Shown one piece after another: positions 1-8,865 of a stretch of 64,000 bases of DNA. The notes under the pieces are model-generated. The model made no database searches and was not told the DNA's origin. It saw only the letters and a program-made list of their open reading frames with translations. How positions within the stretch are numbered: the stretch's first letter is position 1; each line of letters opens with the position of its first letter. The translations under genes were made by a program, and so were the position numbers. Source of the stretch: Paenibacillus humicola (GTDB lineage: Bacteria > Bacillota > Bacilli > Paenibacillales > Paenibacillaceae); the NCBI RefSeq assembly GCF_028826105.1, contig NZ_JAQGPL010000001.1, forward strand, positions 559,501-623,500, in the 5' to 3' direction.

Positions 1-84
1 GCGCGCGGTACGCACGCAGCTCCGGGCTTTTTTATGATTCGGGAGCAACGACCGTACTCGCCTTTCCTGGCCGGCTCTTCCGCT

Positions 85-113
85 TTAATCCGTCCGCGCG
101 GTTGCGCTATAAT
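85..113 (+). promoter_or_regulatory. Sigma-A-type promoter upstream of the alkC-like gene
   Basis: A perfect TATAAT (108-113) lies 17 bp after TTAATC (85-90), which matches the -35 consensus only partly. An AGGAGG at 121-126 and the ATG at 140 follow. The -10 is convincing and the -35 weak. Confidence 0.5.
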
Positions 114-139
114 AAACGGCAGGAGGCGATGACAACGTT

Positions 140-1294
140 ATGGCTGAACCGCTCAAAGCAATGTATGACCTGCCTTTTTTGCAGCGCTTTGCGGCGCTCG
201 TCCGTTCGGAATGGCCCTCGTTCGACGAAGAGCGGTTCCCGCTGCTCGTTACCGGCGAGGGGTGGGACGGCCTCGAGCTGAAGGGACGCATCCGCCGGAT
301 TACCGAATCGCTCGGACGTCTGCTGCCGCCGTCGTATGCGGAAGCCCTTGAGGTGCTGTATGCGATTGACGAGCGGTGCACGGGGTTTCCGTATTTGTTT
401 TTTCCGGATTTCGTGGAGGTGTACGGGGCCGGGGATTGGGAGCGGTCGATGGCAGCGATGGAACGTTTCACCGTCCGCTCGACGGCGGAATTTGCGATCC
501 GGCCGTTTCTGCTGCGGGAGACGGACCGGACGATGGGCCGGATGCGGGAGTGGGCCGGGCATTCGAACGAGCACGTGCGCAGGCTTGCAAGCGAAGGCTG
601 CAGGCCGCGGCTGCCGTGGGCGCCCGCACTGCCGATGTTCAAGCGCGATCCGTCGCCGATTCTGCCGGTTCTGGAGACGCTGAAGCGCGATCCTTCGCTC
701 TATGTGCGCAAAAGCGTCGCCAACAATTTGAACGATATCGCCAAAGATCATCCGGAAATCGTGCGGGACATCGCGGCCCGCTGGAGCGGCGAACATCCGT
801 GGACGGACTGGATCGTCCGGCGCGGCTGCCGCTCCCTGGTCAAAGCCGCCGATCCGGCCGTTCTGGCGCTGTTCGGATACGACGGACAGGCCGCAAGCGG
901 GGTTGTGAAGCAGGCGGCTCTGGAAGCCCGCAGCGGCGAAGCCGTCATCGGTGGCGCGAGCGAGCTCGCTTACCGCCTGAAGCTGGACGGCCGGGACGAG
1001 GAGCCTGTCCGACTGCGCCTCGAGCTCGGCGTCGATTATGTCAAGGCGAGGGATGCCGTTTCGCAGAAACGATTTCTGCTGACCGACAAAACCGCTGCGC
1101 CGGGTTCGGAAATCGCCGGAACGAAACGGCTTGATTGGAAGGACCTGTCGACGCGCAAGCATTATCCCGGCCTGCACCGGCTGCACCTGCTCGTCAACGG
1201 CACCGCAGTCGCCGAAACGCAGATCGAGCTTCAGACAGCCGCCGGCGCGGACGCCGCCGGGCGATCGCGGGCGGAGAAGGGCGGCGGCGCATGA
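140..1294 (+). CDS. alkC: AlkC-type DNA alkylation repair protein (HEAT-repeat glycosylase)
   Basis: A 384-residue protein of the HEAT-like-repeat DNA glycosylase superfamily, whose members excise N-alkylated purines such as 3-methyladenine from cytoplasmic DNA. The recognisable blocks are AEFAIRPF near residue 117, EHVRRLASEGCRPRLPW at about 144-160 and KSVANNLNDIAKDHP at about 191-205; these are typical of the AlkC branch. Residues from about 250 to the end look beta-rich and may be the Ig-like DNA-binding domain reported for AlkC. The ATG lies 13 bp after AGGAGG, a long spacing. The stop overlaps the next start in ATGA, so the two genes are probably translationally coupled. The family call is firm; the substrate is inferred. 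Confidence 0.82.
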   Translation: MAEPLKAMYDLPFLQRFAALVRSEWPSFDEERFPLLVTGEGWDGLELKGRIRRITESLGRLLPPSYAEALEVLYAIDERCTGFPYLFFPDFVEVYGAGDWERSMAAMERFTVRSTAEFAIRPFLLRETDRTMGRMREWAGHSNEHVRRLASEGCRPRLPWAPALPMFKRDPSPILPVLETLKRDPSLYVRKSVANNLNDIAKDHPEIVRDIAARWSGEHPWTDWIVRRGCRSLVKAADPAVLALFGYDGQAASGVVKQAALEARSGEAVIGGASELAYRLKLDGRDEEPVRLRLELGVDYVKARDAVSQKRFLLTDKTAAPGSEIAGTKRLDWKDLSTRKHYPGLHRLHLLVNGTAVAETQIELQTAAGADAAGRSRAEKGGGA

Positions 1295-2328
1295 CGATCG
1301 GCGCGCGCGTCCTGAAGACGGGCCTTGCCGTTGCGCTGGCCGTCTATATCAGCGGGCTGCTCGGCTTTTCGTCGCCGATTCTGGCTGCGGTATCGTCGAT
1401 TTTTACCATCCAGCCGTCGATTTCTCGGTCGTGGCGGCAGGTGCTCGACCAATTTCAGACGAACGTGCTCGGCGCGATCGTCGCCATCATTGCGGTGAAG
1501 CTGCTCGGCAACACCGCGTTTACGCTCGGACTGGTCTGTATTATCGTCATCGTGATCTGCATCCGGCTCAAAATGGAAAATACGATCGGACTCACGCTCG
1601 TTACGGTCGTGGCGGTGATGGAGGCGAACGGGGAAGGCTGGCTGTACGCGCTGGAGCGGTACTCGATGGTGCTGACCGGCATGGCGGCGGCGTTCGCCGT
1701 CAATGCGGCGGTATTCCCGCCGCGGCCGCGCAAGCAGTTTCTCGAGCACGTGCACGGCGCATACGCGCAGCTGTCCCTGCTGCTCCGGATGGCCATTTCG
1801 AACGAATTGAAAGAGGACGTCCACCGGAAGGAAAAAGAAAAGCTGCACGGCGCGCTCCGCAAGCTTGAGGAGCGCTACGACGTGCTCGAGGAGGAGCGGC
1901 CGCTGCTGGCGCGGCGCAAGCAGTCCAGGGCGCGGCAGCTGATCGTCTCGAAGCAGATGATCAAGACGCTGCAGAAGGGAGCCGACCTGCTCGATGCGGT
2001 GGAGGAGCATTATTTCGCCGCGCCCGGCGCGGGCGAATGGGCTCGGCAGCTCGATGCCCAAATCGAGGAGCTGACGAAATACCACGAGCAGATTCTGCTC
2101 AAGCTCGAAGGGAAAACGAAGCCGCATGCCGGAATCGTGCCGGAAGAGGAGCGCGAAGCGAGACTGACCCGGCAGCTGACGGATTATTTGCAGTCCGATG
2201 CGGACGGCCGCAATCGGCTTGTTTTTGTGGCGTCGGGCATGCTGGAATACGCCTATCACCTGCGCCGGCTCGACCGGCTGGCCGATCATGTGCTGCAGAA
2301 AGGCGCGGATGCGGACGATGCGGAGTGA
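1291..2328 (+). CDS. Aromatic acid exporter family (ArAE_1/FUSC-like) membrane protein
   Basis: A 345-residue protein. Residues 1 to about 145 form several hydrophobic helices (from GLAVALAVYISGLLGF to the GMAAAFAVNAAVFPPRP turn). A long, charged, probably coiled-coil cytoplasmic domain follows, rich in E, K, R and L. This matches the DUF939/ArAE_1 exporters of Firmicutes (YqjA-like), predicted to export aromatic acids. The ATG at 1291 overlaps the stop of the repair gene. A longer frame to 1135 is open but sits inside that gene and lacks a ribosome-binding site. The gene ends 150 bp before a bidirectional terminator. The transport substrate is unknown. Confidence 0.8.
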   Translation: MTIGARVLKTGLAVALAVYISGLLGFSSPILAAVSSIFTIQPSISRSWRQVLDQFQTNVLGAIVAIIAVKLLGNTAFTLGLVCIIVIVICIRLKMENTIGLTLVTVVAVMEANGEGWLYALERYSMVLTGMAAAFAVNAAVFPPRPRKQFLEHVHGAYAQLSLLLRMAISNELKEDVHRKEKEKLHGALRKLEERYDVLEEERPLLARRKQSRARQLIVSKQMIKTLQKGADLLDAVEEHYFAAPGAGEWARQLDAQIEELTKYHEQILLKLEGKTKPHAGIVPEEEREARLTRQLTDYLQSDADGRNRLVFVASGMLEYAYHLRRLDRLADHVLQKGADADDAE

Positions 2329-2481
2329 AACGCCTGTCGCGGCGAGCCCTTCGCCGCCGATCCGATCGGTCTGCTTCACTGCGCCGCCGGATACGGGAAA
2401 TATTGGCGGATGCGGGCCGTCAGCGTGACAATCCTTAGCGTATCGGGAGCCGTCATCGGACAATCCTCAATGTACAAAATA

Positions 2482-2533
2482 AAGCCCCGTTCGGGGACGG
2501 AACTTACTGGAAGTTCCGTCCCGGCGGGGCTTT
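2482..2533. terminator. Bidirectional intrinsic terminator
   Basis: A long hairpin has arms AAGCCCCG...CGGGGCTT and an inner GGACGGAACTT...AAGTTCCGTCC stem, with A-rich sequence before it and TTT after it. It lies between the plus-strand exporter gene and the minus-strand small genes and can serve both. Confidence 0.85.
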
Positions 2534-2539
2534 CGGGTT

Positions 2540-2827
2540 TTATTTGTCGCCGCGGTCGATATGGCCGCGCGGATGCTTCAGCTCCGCATCCTTGGAGCTG
2601 CCGTCCTTTTTCGGCACAAGCCGCGGGTCGGTCCGTCCCTCGTGGTGGTTGTCGAAATCGAGCTCGACCAGCTCCCATTCGGTTGTGCCGAGCATCGGAT
2701 CGGCGGGGAACGTCTGCCCGCGCTGGAGCTTTTCCTCGCCGCCCCACTCGTTTTTATACGTACCTTCGACCTCGACCCGCTCGCCGGACATCGGTTCCAT
2801 TACATAATGGCGTTTCTCTTCGCTCAT
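2540..2827 (-). CDS. Small conserved hypothetical protein
   Basis: A 95-residue acidic and basic soluble protein with no signal peptide or membrane segment. It contains TTEWELVELDFDNHHEG at mid length and a charged C-terminal tail (KHPRGHIDRGDK). I do not recognise a family. A good GGGAGG site precedes the ATG, and the gene ends directly before the bidirectional terminator, as expected of a real gene. It is probably the last cistron of the minus-strand group that starts with the 2-hydroxyacid dehydrogenase at 4745. Confidence 0.65.
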   Translation of the reverse strand: MSEEKRHYVMEPMSGERVEVEGTYKNEWGGEEKLQRGQTFPADPMLGTTEWELVELDFDNHHEGRTDPRLVPKKDGSSKDAELKHPRGHIDRGDK

Positions 2828-2896
2828 GCTGCTTTATCCTCCCTTAAGTCTGACGCCGAATCGCATGCGCCCGGCGCGTATGCCGCTCGAGGAAAC

Positions 2897-3040
2897 CTAT
2901 AGCCCGTGCTTCGGTACCGCGCTGCGGTCGGCCTCCGACTGCATTTCGCTTGCTTTTGCTTTGCCCGTGCCGGTACGGTCGGCTTCCGATTGCGCCTGAC
3001 TGGCCTTGCGCTGCTCGTTCGATGGCTGCTCGCCTGCCAC
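2897..3040 (-). CDS. 47-residue Gln/Ala/Ser-rich repeat peptide, possibly SASP-like
   Basis: A GTG start follows AAGGAGGG at 7-bp spacing and gives a 47-residue peptide rich in Q, A, S, E and K. It carries a near-duplicate unit: AQSEADR, then MQSEADR about 16 residues later, each preceded by a KAS-type tripeptide. Composition and internal repetition recall gamma-type small acid-soluble spore proteins (SspE), but I cannot see the canonical signature, so the function is a guess. It sits between two other short minus-strand genes, upstream of a shared terminator. Confidence 0.5.
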   Translation of the reverse strand: MAGEQPSNEQRKASQAQSEADRTGTGKAKASEMQSEADRSAVPKHGL

Positions 3041-3102
3041 TTGCGTTCCCTCCTTGCGAAAAAATCGCTGATCCGTATCAGTTTGCCTCAAAAGGAGGAC
3101 GG

Positions 3103-3765
3103 TTATGAGCGCAGCGACCGGATGTAATGCGTCAGCATGAGCAGGACGGAGGAGAGCAGCGACTGGTCCGCGAACAGCTCCACGATTTCCTCGATACTTT
3201 GCTCCAGCCGCTCTCCGGCCTTCGTCATCCGCGTGACGTCGAATGTATCCATCCCGACCGCCGCCGCGAACAGCAGCGCGGCAGCAATCAGCCAGAATAG
3301 GGCCGAGCGGCGGGACCGGAACAGCCTGACGATCGAAGAAGCCAGCAGAAGCGCTATGACGGCGTACCCGAGCAGCAGAAAATCCCCGGCTTCCATCCAA
3401 GGCAATATTTTAATGCCGGCGGGCTTCAGCACATGGTCGCGCACCCGTTCGTGAAACGCGAATCGTTCGTCGGCCATCAAAAACCCGAACGCTGCGGTGA
3501 GCAGCAGCCACAGGAACGTCTCCCTCCCGAGTCCGGTGCGGGCGTAATTCAGCATGGCGCAAAGCAGGGCAAGCAGCACGCAGCCGAACCAAAGGACGCT
3601 CTGCAGCCAGGTCATCGGGGTCTGCTCCGAAGCGATATAGATCCAGTAGTCCGGCCATTTTACCGCGGCCAGCAGCGCCGCAAACGCGGCGCATGCAGCA
3701 AATCCTGCGGCGATCACCCATCGCTCCATCCGCCGCAGCCGTTTATCGCCCGCAGGTGAAATCAT
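3103..3765 (-). CDS. Integral membrane protein of unknown function
   Basis: A 220-residue protein with six or so hydrophobic helices: about 15-33, 48-70, 82-97, 125-145, 153-172 and a C-terminal amphipathic stretch. Between helices it has the polar motif MADERFAFHERVRDHV (residues about 97-112), rich in D, E, R and H and resembling a metal- or ligand-binding loop. I cannot name the family with confidence. Its start overlaps the end of the 2-hydroxyacid dehydrogenase gene by 4 bp, indicating translational coupling on the minus strand. Confidence 0.7.
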   Translation of the reverse strand: MISPAGDKRLRRMERWVIAAGFAACAAFAALLAAVKWPDYWIYIASEQTPMTWLQSVLWFGCVLLALLCAMLNYARTGLGRETFLWLLLTAAFGFLMADERFAFHERVRDHVLKPAGIKILPWMEAGDFLLLGYAVIALLLASSIVRLFRSRRSALFWLIAAALLFAAAVGMDTFDVTRMTKAGERLEQSIEEIVELFADQSLLSSVLLMLTHYIRSLRS

Positions 3766-4745
3766 CGCGTCGCACTTCCTTTTCCGGCTTCCGGCTCCGC
3801 TTGGACCAGGCCGCGCAGAAGGTCGGCGATGTTGTCCACCCAGGCGTCATGGCCGCGTTCGATCACCTCGTTCGAATACCAGGCGGTATGACCCGTCTGC
3901 AAAATGCGCCCTTCCTCGATTTGTTTCCGGGCGCGGCTGTCGTCCGCCAGCGAGAAACGGTCGTCCAGCGCGTAGCCGTACAAGCGGCCGGCATCGATCG
4001 CGTCGATAATCGCCCGGTCATCGACAAGCGCCGCGCGCGAGACGTTGATGAGATAGGCGCCGCGCTTCATCCGCTCCAGCTGCGGCGCTCCGAATGTCTG
4101 GGCGCCGCTCCAGCTCGACGGGTAATGCAGCGAGACGATATCCGACGAGGCCAGCAGCTCTTCCATATCAACCGCAGCGACGCCCTCCTCGTTCCGCTGG
4201 CGGGGATCGAAGCCGATGACCCGCATGCCGAACGCCGATGCGAGCTTTGCGACGGTGCCGCCGATGCGTCCGAGACCGACCAGCCCGATCGTTTTGCCGC
4301 ACAGCTCCCAGCCGCGCACCGAGGTTCCGGCCGGAACCCGCCCGCGAACGCGGTCCTGGCTGAGATGAATGCGGCGGGACAGCGTCAGCAGTAGCCCGAT
4401 CGTATGCTCGGCCACGGACACCGTGGAATAGTCGGGAAGGTTGCGAAGGGCGATGCCTCTTTCGCGCAGCAGCTCCGTGTCGATATAATCGACGCCCGTG
4501 GCGAAGACGGCGATGCCTTTGAGCCGGGGGAGCCGGCGGATCCAGCCTTCGTCGATCGAAGGGACGGAGCGCGGCGTCAGGCCTGCCACGTCGGCGTTTT
4601 CGAGCAGCGAGGCGAGCCTGTCCGGCGGAATCGGGTCCAGCGCCCGGACGTATTCCACCCTGCCGGCCCTCTCAAGTCGCGCGGTTTGCGCCGGCGTGAA
4701 GCTTTCTCTGCCTTTTGCGGTAATGACTACAGCCTGTCGGATCAT
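3762..4745 (-). CDS. D-isomer-specific 2-hydroxyacid dehydrogenase, NAD-dependent
   Basis: A 327-residue cytoplasmic oxidoreductase interconverting a 2-keto acid and a D-2-hydroxy acid with NAD(P)H. The nucleotide-binding GLGRIGG lies near residue 155, the NVSRAALVDDRAI block holding the catalytic Arg near 237, and the active-site His in GHTAWYS near 290 (replacing the usual PHIA). The Rossmann core is flanked by the normal N-terminal catalytic domain (FATGVDYID, LPDYSTVSVAEHTIGLLL). The ATG has an AAGGAG site upstream. The substrate (glycerate, lactate, phosphoglycerate or other) cannot be read from the sequence. Confidence 0.85.
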   Translation of the reverse strand: MIRQAVVITAKGRESFTPAQTARLERAGRVEYVRALDPIPPDRLASLLENADVAGLTPRSVPSIDEGWIRRLPRLKGIAVFATGVDYIDTELLRERGIALRNLPDYSTVSVAEHTIGLLLTLSRRIHLSQDRVRGRVPAGTSVRGWELCGKTIGLVGLGRIGGTVAKLASAFGMRVIGFDPRQRNEEGVAAVDMEELLASSDIVSLHYPSSWSGAQTFGAPQLERMKRGAYLINVSRAALVDDRAIIDAIDAGRLYGYALDDRFSLADDSRARKQIEEGRILQTGHTAWYSNEVIERGHDAWVDNIADLLRGLVQAEPEAGKGSATR

Positions 4746-4954
4746 TCTCCAGCAGTTCTCCTTTCCGAGCTTGTTTCATGCTATGCCATCACAGACGAAT
4801 CCGGGTCGTCACTTGTTGCATATTTAGATGAATGCGTTGGAATTGGCAATAGAACCGCAGGCGGCGGGCGATGGATAGCCAGGTGGAAACGGAGGAATCC
4901 TTTGAAGGATGGAGCCATTGAATTTTAAATCGACAAGCAAGCGAGGTGCGCCGA

Positions 4955-5620
4955 ATGACGGATACGAATTGCGACGCCGCCCCGGTGAAGGAAAGGATGA
5001 AAGAGCAGTTAAGCGGGATAGCCGGCCAAATTCAGCGCAGCCTGGCGGCGATCGACAACGAAGATTATTGCCTGCTTCGCGAATTTGAGGGCATCCGCCA
5101 ATCGTTCAAGCAAATCGAAGCGATGGCGGCTTCGTTCTATTTGCAGTGCTACCTGTCGTCGTTCACGACCGATTACGTCGACCTTTCCGTCACGATCCGG
5201 CATCTTTCGGAGCGGCGGCACGGCGCGCTCATCGTCGTGGAGCGGAACGACCCGCTGGAAGCGATGCTTCATTCCGGCATTGCCATCGACTCGACGCTGA
5301 CGTATTCACTGCTGGAAGCGATCTTTTATCCCGGCAATCCGCTGCATGACGGGGCCGTGCTGATCAAGGGCGACCGCATCGTCTCGGCCGCCAACGTGCT
5401 GCCGGTTTCGCATATCGCAAAGCCGGGCAAAAAGCTGGGGACGCGCCACCGGGCGGCGATCGGCCTGAGCGAACGAACGGACGCGCTTGTTCTGGTCGTT
5501 TCGGAGGAAACCGGCCAGGCTTCGTTTGCCTTTCGAGGCTTTCTGCATCCCGTGAACGCCTTCGACGCGCCGGTGCCTGCGGACGGCGGTCCGGTCTCGC
5601 CCGGTCTTCATTTGGTCTGA
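4955..5620 (+). CDS. cdaS: Diadenylate cyclase, CdaS-like (sporulation-type c-di-AMP synthase)
   Basis: A 221-residue protein condensing two ATP to c-di-AMP. The DAC/DisA-N domain covers about residues 75-205, with the catalytic DGA in NPLHDGAVLI and the RHR of GTRHRAAIG, both intact. The N-terminal 70 residues are helical (YojJ-like), with no membrane helix and no DisA C-terminal domain. This matches CdaS, the soluble sporulation-specific cyclase of Bacillus, better than CdaA. The ATG at 4955 follows GAGGTG at 6 bp; a GTG at 4946 is less well placed. The last 13 bp overlap the convergent DedA-like gene. Confidence 0.88.
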   Translation: MTDTNCDAAPVKERMKEQLSGIAGQIQRSLAAIDNEDYCLLREFEGIRQSFKQIEAMAASFYLQCYLSSFTTDYVDLSVTIRHLSERRHGALIVVERNDPLEAMLHSGIAIDSTLTYSLLEAIFYPGNPLHDGAVLIKGDRIVSAANVLPVSHIAKPGKKLGTRHRAAIGLSERTDALVLVVSEETGQASFAFRGFLHPVNAFDAPVPADGGPVSPGLHLV

Positions 5621-6216
5621 TAACGGGCTTCCAGCTTGCGCCCGCCAAACCACATCCCTACAACCATGACGATCATCACGACGATGCGCCACGGCTGCTG
5701 CGCAATATCCCCGATGTTGAAGCTGATGAGCGAAATGCTCGAAATCATGACCGCTTTGCCGAGCAGGATGGCCAGCGCGAACGTGCGGAACGGCACTTGG
5801 CTGAGACCCGACACGATATTCATGAGAACGGACGGCGAGAACGGGAAGCAGGCGAACAGGAATATCGGCGTGAATCCTTTATGCCCGATCCAGTTGAAGA
5901 AACGCTCCGTCTTCGGAAAACGGCGCTGCAGCCAGCCGCCCAGCCGGCCGCCGAGCTTGCGCGCGATCCAGAACAGGACGATGGAGCCGCTGCAGACGCC
6001 GATCCACGAATACAGCGAGCCGAGCCAGAAGCCGTAAATGTTCGCATTCGCCGCAACGAACACGATCAGCGGCAGAAACGACAGGAACGCTTCCGCGAAC
6101 GGAAACAGGATGCCGGGCAGCGGTCCGTATGCGGAATAGCTCCGCAGCGTTCGCTGCAGGTGATCCAGATCGAGATGACGCAGCTCCCGGAACCACTCCT
6201 GAATATAATCGGCCAT
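5608..6216 (-). CDS. DedA/TVP38 (VTT domain) membrane protein
   Basis: A 202-residue polytopic membrane protein of the SNARE-associated/VTT family, related to lipid scramblases and undecaprenyl-phosphate or phospholipid flippases. The start region PFAEAFLSFLPLIVFVAAN and the GxxxG-rich FACFPFSPSVLMNIVSGLS segment (about 120-140) are family hallmarks; four to five helices are evident. The start is ATG 6216 with GGGGGAG upstream. It is the last gene of a minus-strand operon after a diacylglycerol-type glycosyltransferase and an MFS transporter, which hints at membrane lipid metabolism. Confidence 0.82.
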   Translation of the reverse strand: MADYIQEWFRELRHLDLDHLQRTLRSYSAYGPLPGILFPFAEAFLSFLPLIVFVAANANIYGFWLGSLYSWIGVCSGSIVLFWIARKLGGRLGGWLQRRFPKTERFFNWIGHKGFTPIFLFACFPFSPSVLMNIVSGLSQVPFRTFALAILLGKAVMISSISLISFNIGDIAQQPWRIVVMIVMVVGMWFGGRKLEARYQTK

Positions 6217-6239
6217 CGATTGCGGACTCCCCCCATTGG

Positions 6240-7430
6240 TTATTTCATGCTGCCGGCATTGTCCGTAAAGGCGCGGAACGGAAACCAGATGTAGAAAAAG
6301 GCGATCACCGCATACATCACCGCGGTATACCAGACGACCGCCGATTCGCCCTGCCACGACGCGAGCGTGCCGCCGGCGACCGGCCCGATCATGCCCCCGA
6401 TTCCTTCGACCGTGGAGAAAATGCCCCAGCCGAGCCCTTGCTGCCCCTTGGGCACGTAGTTGGCGAGCAGCGCGTTCCAGGCCGGGAGCAGCGTGGCGTA
6501 AGAGAGGCCGAGCAGGCCGGCCAGCGCGATGCTTTCCCACAAGGGCGGTTCCAGCGCAAGGCAGTACAGCGACGCCCCGATCAGGCCGAAGCCGAGTACA
6601 AGAAACCATTTCTTGCCGCCGAGCTTGTCCGAGAGCCTGCCGAGCGGGATCAGTCCGAGCGCCGTCAAGCCGCCCCCCGCAAGCATCAGCATCGAATACT
6701 GCGTGCCGTTCATGCCGAGCCGGCCTTCCGCAAAGCTGGGCAGAATCGGCACGAGCATGCCGGCTCCGCCGGTCTGCAGCACCATTCCGGGAAGGAGCAG
6801 CCGCATATGGCGCAGCCGCTCCTTCAGCACGGCGAGCTGCTCGCGCAGCGGCAGCCGCTCGACCGACGCGGACTGGCCGCCCGCGATCAGCAGCGACAGC
6901 AGCCAGCTTGCGATCGCCAGCGCGAGCAGCAGGTAATAGGTGAGCTGCGTGCTGTAGTCAAGCAAAATATTGCTGGCGACGGGACCCGCTCCGAGCCCCA
7001 GGAGCCAGATTGTATACAGGAAGCCCATCTGCGTCGCGCGGCGGTCCTCCGTCACCTTGGTCAGGCAGACGATCCAGATCGGCGAGATGCCGACGCCGTA
7101 AAGCGCCGCGGCGACGATGAACAGCCAGGGCTGGAAGGCGAACTGGAACAAAAATACGCCCGCGAGCGATGCGAGCAGCCCGCCGTTCACGACGAACCGG
7201 ACGGAGAAACGGTCGAGCAAATAGCCGATGGCCATTTTCAGCAGCGTATCGGTGAGATAGTGGGCGGTGACGGCGACGCCGATCACGTCCAGCGTCAGGC
7301 CGAGCGACTTGACGCCGAAGATCGGCAGAAAGCTGCCGAGCACCGCGCCGCGAACGAGCTCGACGAGAAACAGGATCAGGATGAACAGCATCATTTCCGG
7401 ACTGAGCCAGCGGCTGCGAACAGGATTCAC
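6240..7430 (-). CDS. Major facilitator superfamily transporter
   Basis: A 396-residue protein with about 12 membrane helices and the MFS loop motifs GYLLDRFSVR after helix 2 and GRLSDKLGGKKW in the second half. This fits a drug or solute antiporter of the DHA type; the substrate is unknown. Translation starts with GTG at 7430 behind AAAGGGGA. The gap to the DedA-like gene is only about 23 bp and to the preceding glycosyltransferase 64 bp, so the three genes likely form one transcript. Such neighbours suggest lipid or cell-envelope roles, possibly lysophospholipid transport. Confidence 0.85.
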   Translation of the reverse strand: MNPVRSRWLSPEMMLFILILFLVELVRGAVLGSFLPIFGVKSLGLTLDVIGVAVTAHYLTDTLLKMAIGYLLDRFSVRFVVNGGLLASLAGVFLFQFAFQPWLFIVAAALYGVGISPIWIVCLTKVTEDRRATQMGFLYTIWLLGLGAGPVASNILLDYSTQLTYYLLLALAIASWLLSLLIAGGQSASVERLPLREQLAVLKERLRHMRLLLPGMVLQTGGAGMLVPILPSFAEGRLGMNGTQYSMLMLAGGGLTALGLIPLGRLSDKLGGKKWFLVLGFGLIGASLYCLALEPPLWESIALAGLLGLSYATLLPAWNALLANYVPKGQQGLGWGIFSTVEGIGGMIGPVAGGTLASWQGESAVVWYTAVMYAVIAFFYIWFPFRAFTDNAGSMK

Positions 7431-7494
7431 GATAAACGGTCCCCTTTGAATCTATTTGAACGGGCTTGCCGCTTGCGCAGGAAGGAGCGGAAGT

Positions 7495-8670
7495 TCACCG
7501 GCGCCCGAGTTCGCCCAAAGCTCCTTCCATTATATGCAAGCTGGAGCAAAAGTCCAAGGCAACCGTATCCGCGGCGCTTCCGTGCTGCAGCTTCCGAAGG
7601 GCATGCCGGCTAGTCTTTAAACGAATGGGATCGCCGAGGAGTTTCAAAATTTCTTCGCAAAGCTGATCCGGCGTGCAGGCGATCGTCGCGGCCCCCTGGC
7701 CGGCGAGATACAGCGCGTTGTTGCGCTCCTGGCCGGGGACCGGCTTATAAGCGAAGATCGGCAGCTCCGCGGCGAGCGCTTCAGCCAGTGTGACGCCGCC
7801 CGGCTTCGTTACGATGCAGCTCGCAACGGCCATCAGCTCGTGCATCCGCTCGACGAAGCCGAACACGCGCAGCCGATCCGCTTCCGGCCGCCCGGCGAAC
7901 AGCGAGCGAATTTGGCGGGCAAGCGTTTCGTTGCGGCCGCACACGAGCGCGACGGTAAGCTGCGGCTGCTTCAGCAGAGCGGCGATGACGCCGGCCAGGC
8001 CGGGCAGGACGCCGCGGGCGCCGGCCATCAGCAGCACGACCGGCCCGCTTTCCGGCAGGCCGTAAAACTTCCGGAGCCCGGGGGCTGGAGCGACGGAGCG
8101 GAAGCCGGATTTAAGCGGGATGCCGCTGACGCAGATGCGGCTGTCCGGAATGCCGAGCGAAATCAGCTCGCGGCGCATATCCTCGGTCGGGACGTAATAA
8201 CGGTCGATATCGGGGTGAACCCAGCGGCGGTGCAGGTCAAAATCGGTCACGACCGTGCAGGTCGGGATGTGCAGGCCGGTGCGCCGCTTTAAGGCGGGCA
8301 TCGCCAGCAGGGGAAAGGTATGAATGACGGCATCGGGACGCTCCTCGCTCAGCAGCCGGCGGAGCCGGTCGCGGCCAAACGAATGGAGCCATTCCGCAAA
8401 TAGCGAATCGTGCTTCATCGGGCGGGTGCGGTCGTAGAGCCAGCCGTACAGGCCGGGCATGAGGGTGAAGCTTTTCATATAGAAGCGGCGGGTCATCCCG
8501 TTTATCCACGGATGAGCTTCCGCAAGCAGGTCGACAAGCACGGTCCGGCCGATGCCCAGGCTTTCGAGCGCGTCGCGTAAGGCGCAGGCGGCCTGCAGGT
8601 GTCCTTCTCCATATGAGGCATACAAAATCATCAGCTTGGGCCGGCATGCAGCGGTCAGACTGGTCAGCAT
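7495..8670 (-). CDS. UgtP/MGDG-synthase-like diacylglycerol glycosyltransferase
   Basis: A 391-residue GT28/MGD family protein. The N-terminal domain begins LMILYASYGEGHLQAACAL, the signature of monogalactosyl/processive glucosyl diacylglycerol synthases. The C-terminal donor-binding domain has TKPGGVTLAEALAAELP (about residues 310-326) and PVPGQERNNALYL. By family it would transfer hexose from a UDP-sugar to diacylglycerol, giving glycolipids and lipoteichoic-acid anchors. The ATG at 8670 has AGGAGGT upstream; a longer frame to 8733 lacks such a site. It is the first gene of the operon with the MFS and DedA-like genes. Confidence 0.83.
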   Translation of the reverse strand: MLTSLTAACRPKLMILYASYGEGHLQAACALRDALESLGIGRTVLVDLLAEAHPWINGMTRRFYMKSFTLMPGLYGWLYDRTRPMKHDSLFAEWLHSFGRDRLRRLLSEERPDAVIHTFPLLAMPALKRRTGLHIPTCTVVTDFDLHRRWVHPDIDRYYVPTEDMRRELISLGIPDSRICVSGIPLKSGFRSVAPAPGLRKFYGLPESGPVVLLMAGARGVLPGLAGVIAALLKQPQLTVALVCGRNETLARQIRSLFAGRPEADRLRVFGFVERMHELMAVASCIVTKPGGVTLAEALAAELPIFAYKPVPGQERNNALYLAGQGAATIACTPDQLCEEILKLLGDPIRLKTSRHALRKLQHGSAADTVALDFCSSLHIMEGALGELGRR

Positions 8671-8865
8671 GGCATACACCTCCTGCCGATAGTATAGCGG
8701 CCGATTGTTACCCCCGAATGAACGCGGCGTCAAACGGATGTAACCGCCGGAGCGTTCGGCGCGTATCCTCTTCGCTCACGGCTGGTCCGCCATATCTTCT
8801 GTTTAACCTATGCAGCGGCGTTTATACCTATGAGAGGACTCCACATATGCCCGGACGGAGCGGCC

